Made by a program: the position numbers and the translations under genes. 5,237 nt of DNA from the NCBI GenBank assembly GCA_949286445.1, contig CASECL010000025.1, positions 1-5,237 on the forward strand. The letters run 5' to 3'. The stretch is from an uncultured bacterium (GTDB lineage Bacteria; Verrucomicrobiota; Lentisphaeria; Victivallales; Victivallaceae). The notes under the pieces are model-generated. The model worked only from the letters and a program-made list of their open reading frames with translations, did no database searches and was not told the DNA's origin. This document shows positions 5,200 to 5,237 of the stretch, piece by piece; the first letter of the stretch is position 1, and the number at the start of each line of letters is the position of its first letter.

Positions 5200-5237
5200 G
5201 TGAAAAATTTTGAATATCTGCGTCGCCGCGCCGCTGT
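5200..5237 (+). CDS. epmA: Start of a probable EF-P lysine ligase (EpmA), cut by window end
   Basis: Only 12 codons are visible, reading VKNFEYLRRRAA from a GTG start. A stop codon in the same frame at 5194-5196 means the protein cannot start earlier. The LRRRAA stretch resembles the N-terminal helix of EpmA (also GenX/PoxA), a lysyl-tRNA-synthetase paralogue that attaches beta-lysine to elongation factor P, where a similar Arg/Ala-rich helix precedes the catalytic domain. Position directly after efp on the same strand supports this. A full-length lysyl-tRNA synthetase is the main alternative. AGG at 5189-5191 is a weak site eight bases before the GTG. Confidence 0.6.
   Translation, partial: MKNFEYLRRRAA

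Noticed and set aside
1..5237. CRISPR array, tRNA, rRNA or insertion sequence
   Set aside because: No regularly spaced direct repeats, no cloverleaf or rRNA-like stretches and no transposase motifs were seen.

Overview
The window looks like part of a chromosome of a strictly or mostly anaerobic Gram-negative bacterium. The evidence is a PerR-type regulator next to a rubredoxin/rubrerythrin peroxide-reducing protein, elongation factor P with a lysyl-modified type of lysine site, and a compact signal peptidase. The protein style (zinc-ribbon membrane proteins, DUF2752 and CD225 proteins, AT-rich intergenic stretches between moderately GC-rich genes) recalls gut Lentisphaerae/Victivallales of the PVC group. 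That assignment is an impression and was not tested by any search.

Layout. Positions 1-508 hold no convincing gene: there is a low-GC stretch with a perfect 13-bp hairpin and a pair of inverted sequence blocks that may be a small non-coding repeat, and then a strong terminator (416-454) for the minus-strand operon that follows. Positions 509-2148 (minus) are a two-gene operon, a PerR-like Fur-family regulator coupled by an ATGA overlap to a 399-residue protein. That protein joins a flavin-reductase domain, a rubredoxin, a rubrerythrin diiron domain and a second rubredoxin. Positions 2149-2373 are a divergent regulatory region. Positions 2374-3036 (plus) encode an unrecognised zinc-ribbon protein with two membrane segments. 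Positions 3107-4451 (minus) look like a three-gene operon: a short signal peptidase I, a zinc-ribbon CD225 protein and a DUF2752 protein. Positions 4452-4566 are a second divergent promoter region. From 4567 on the plus strand come efp and the first codons of what is probably epmA, cut off by the window end.

How the genes work together. The perR/fusion operon reads as a self-contained oxidative-stress unit: the sensor represses an operon whose product could carry electrons from NAD(P)H through FMN and a rubredoxin to a diiron peroxidase. The most interesting observation is that the fusion still carries a complete Shine-Dalgarno sequence and ATG exactly at the normal start of the rubrerythrin. 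The gene may therefore make both the full fusion and a free 178-residue rubrerythrin, or be a recent fusion of two neighbouring genes. The efp/epmA pair fits elongation factor P with the lysine ligase that modifies it, separated by a GC-rich hairpin that has a purine-rich SD-like loop. The remaining genes are membrane proteins of general or unknown function.
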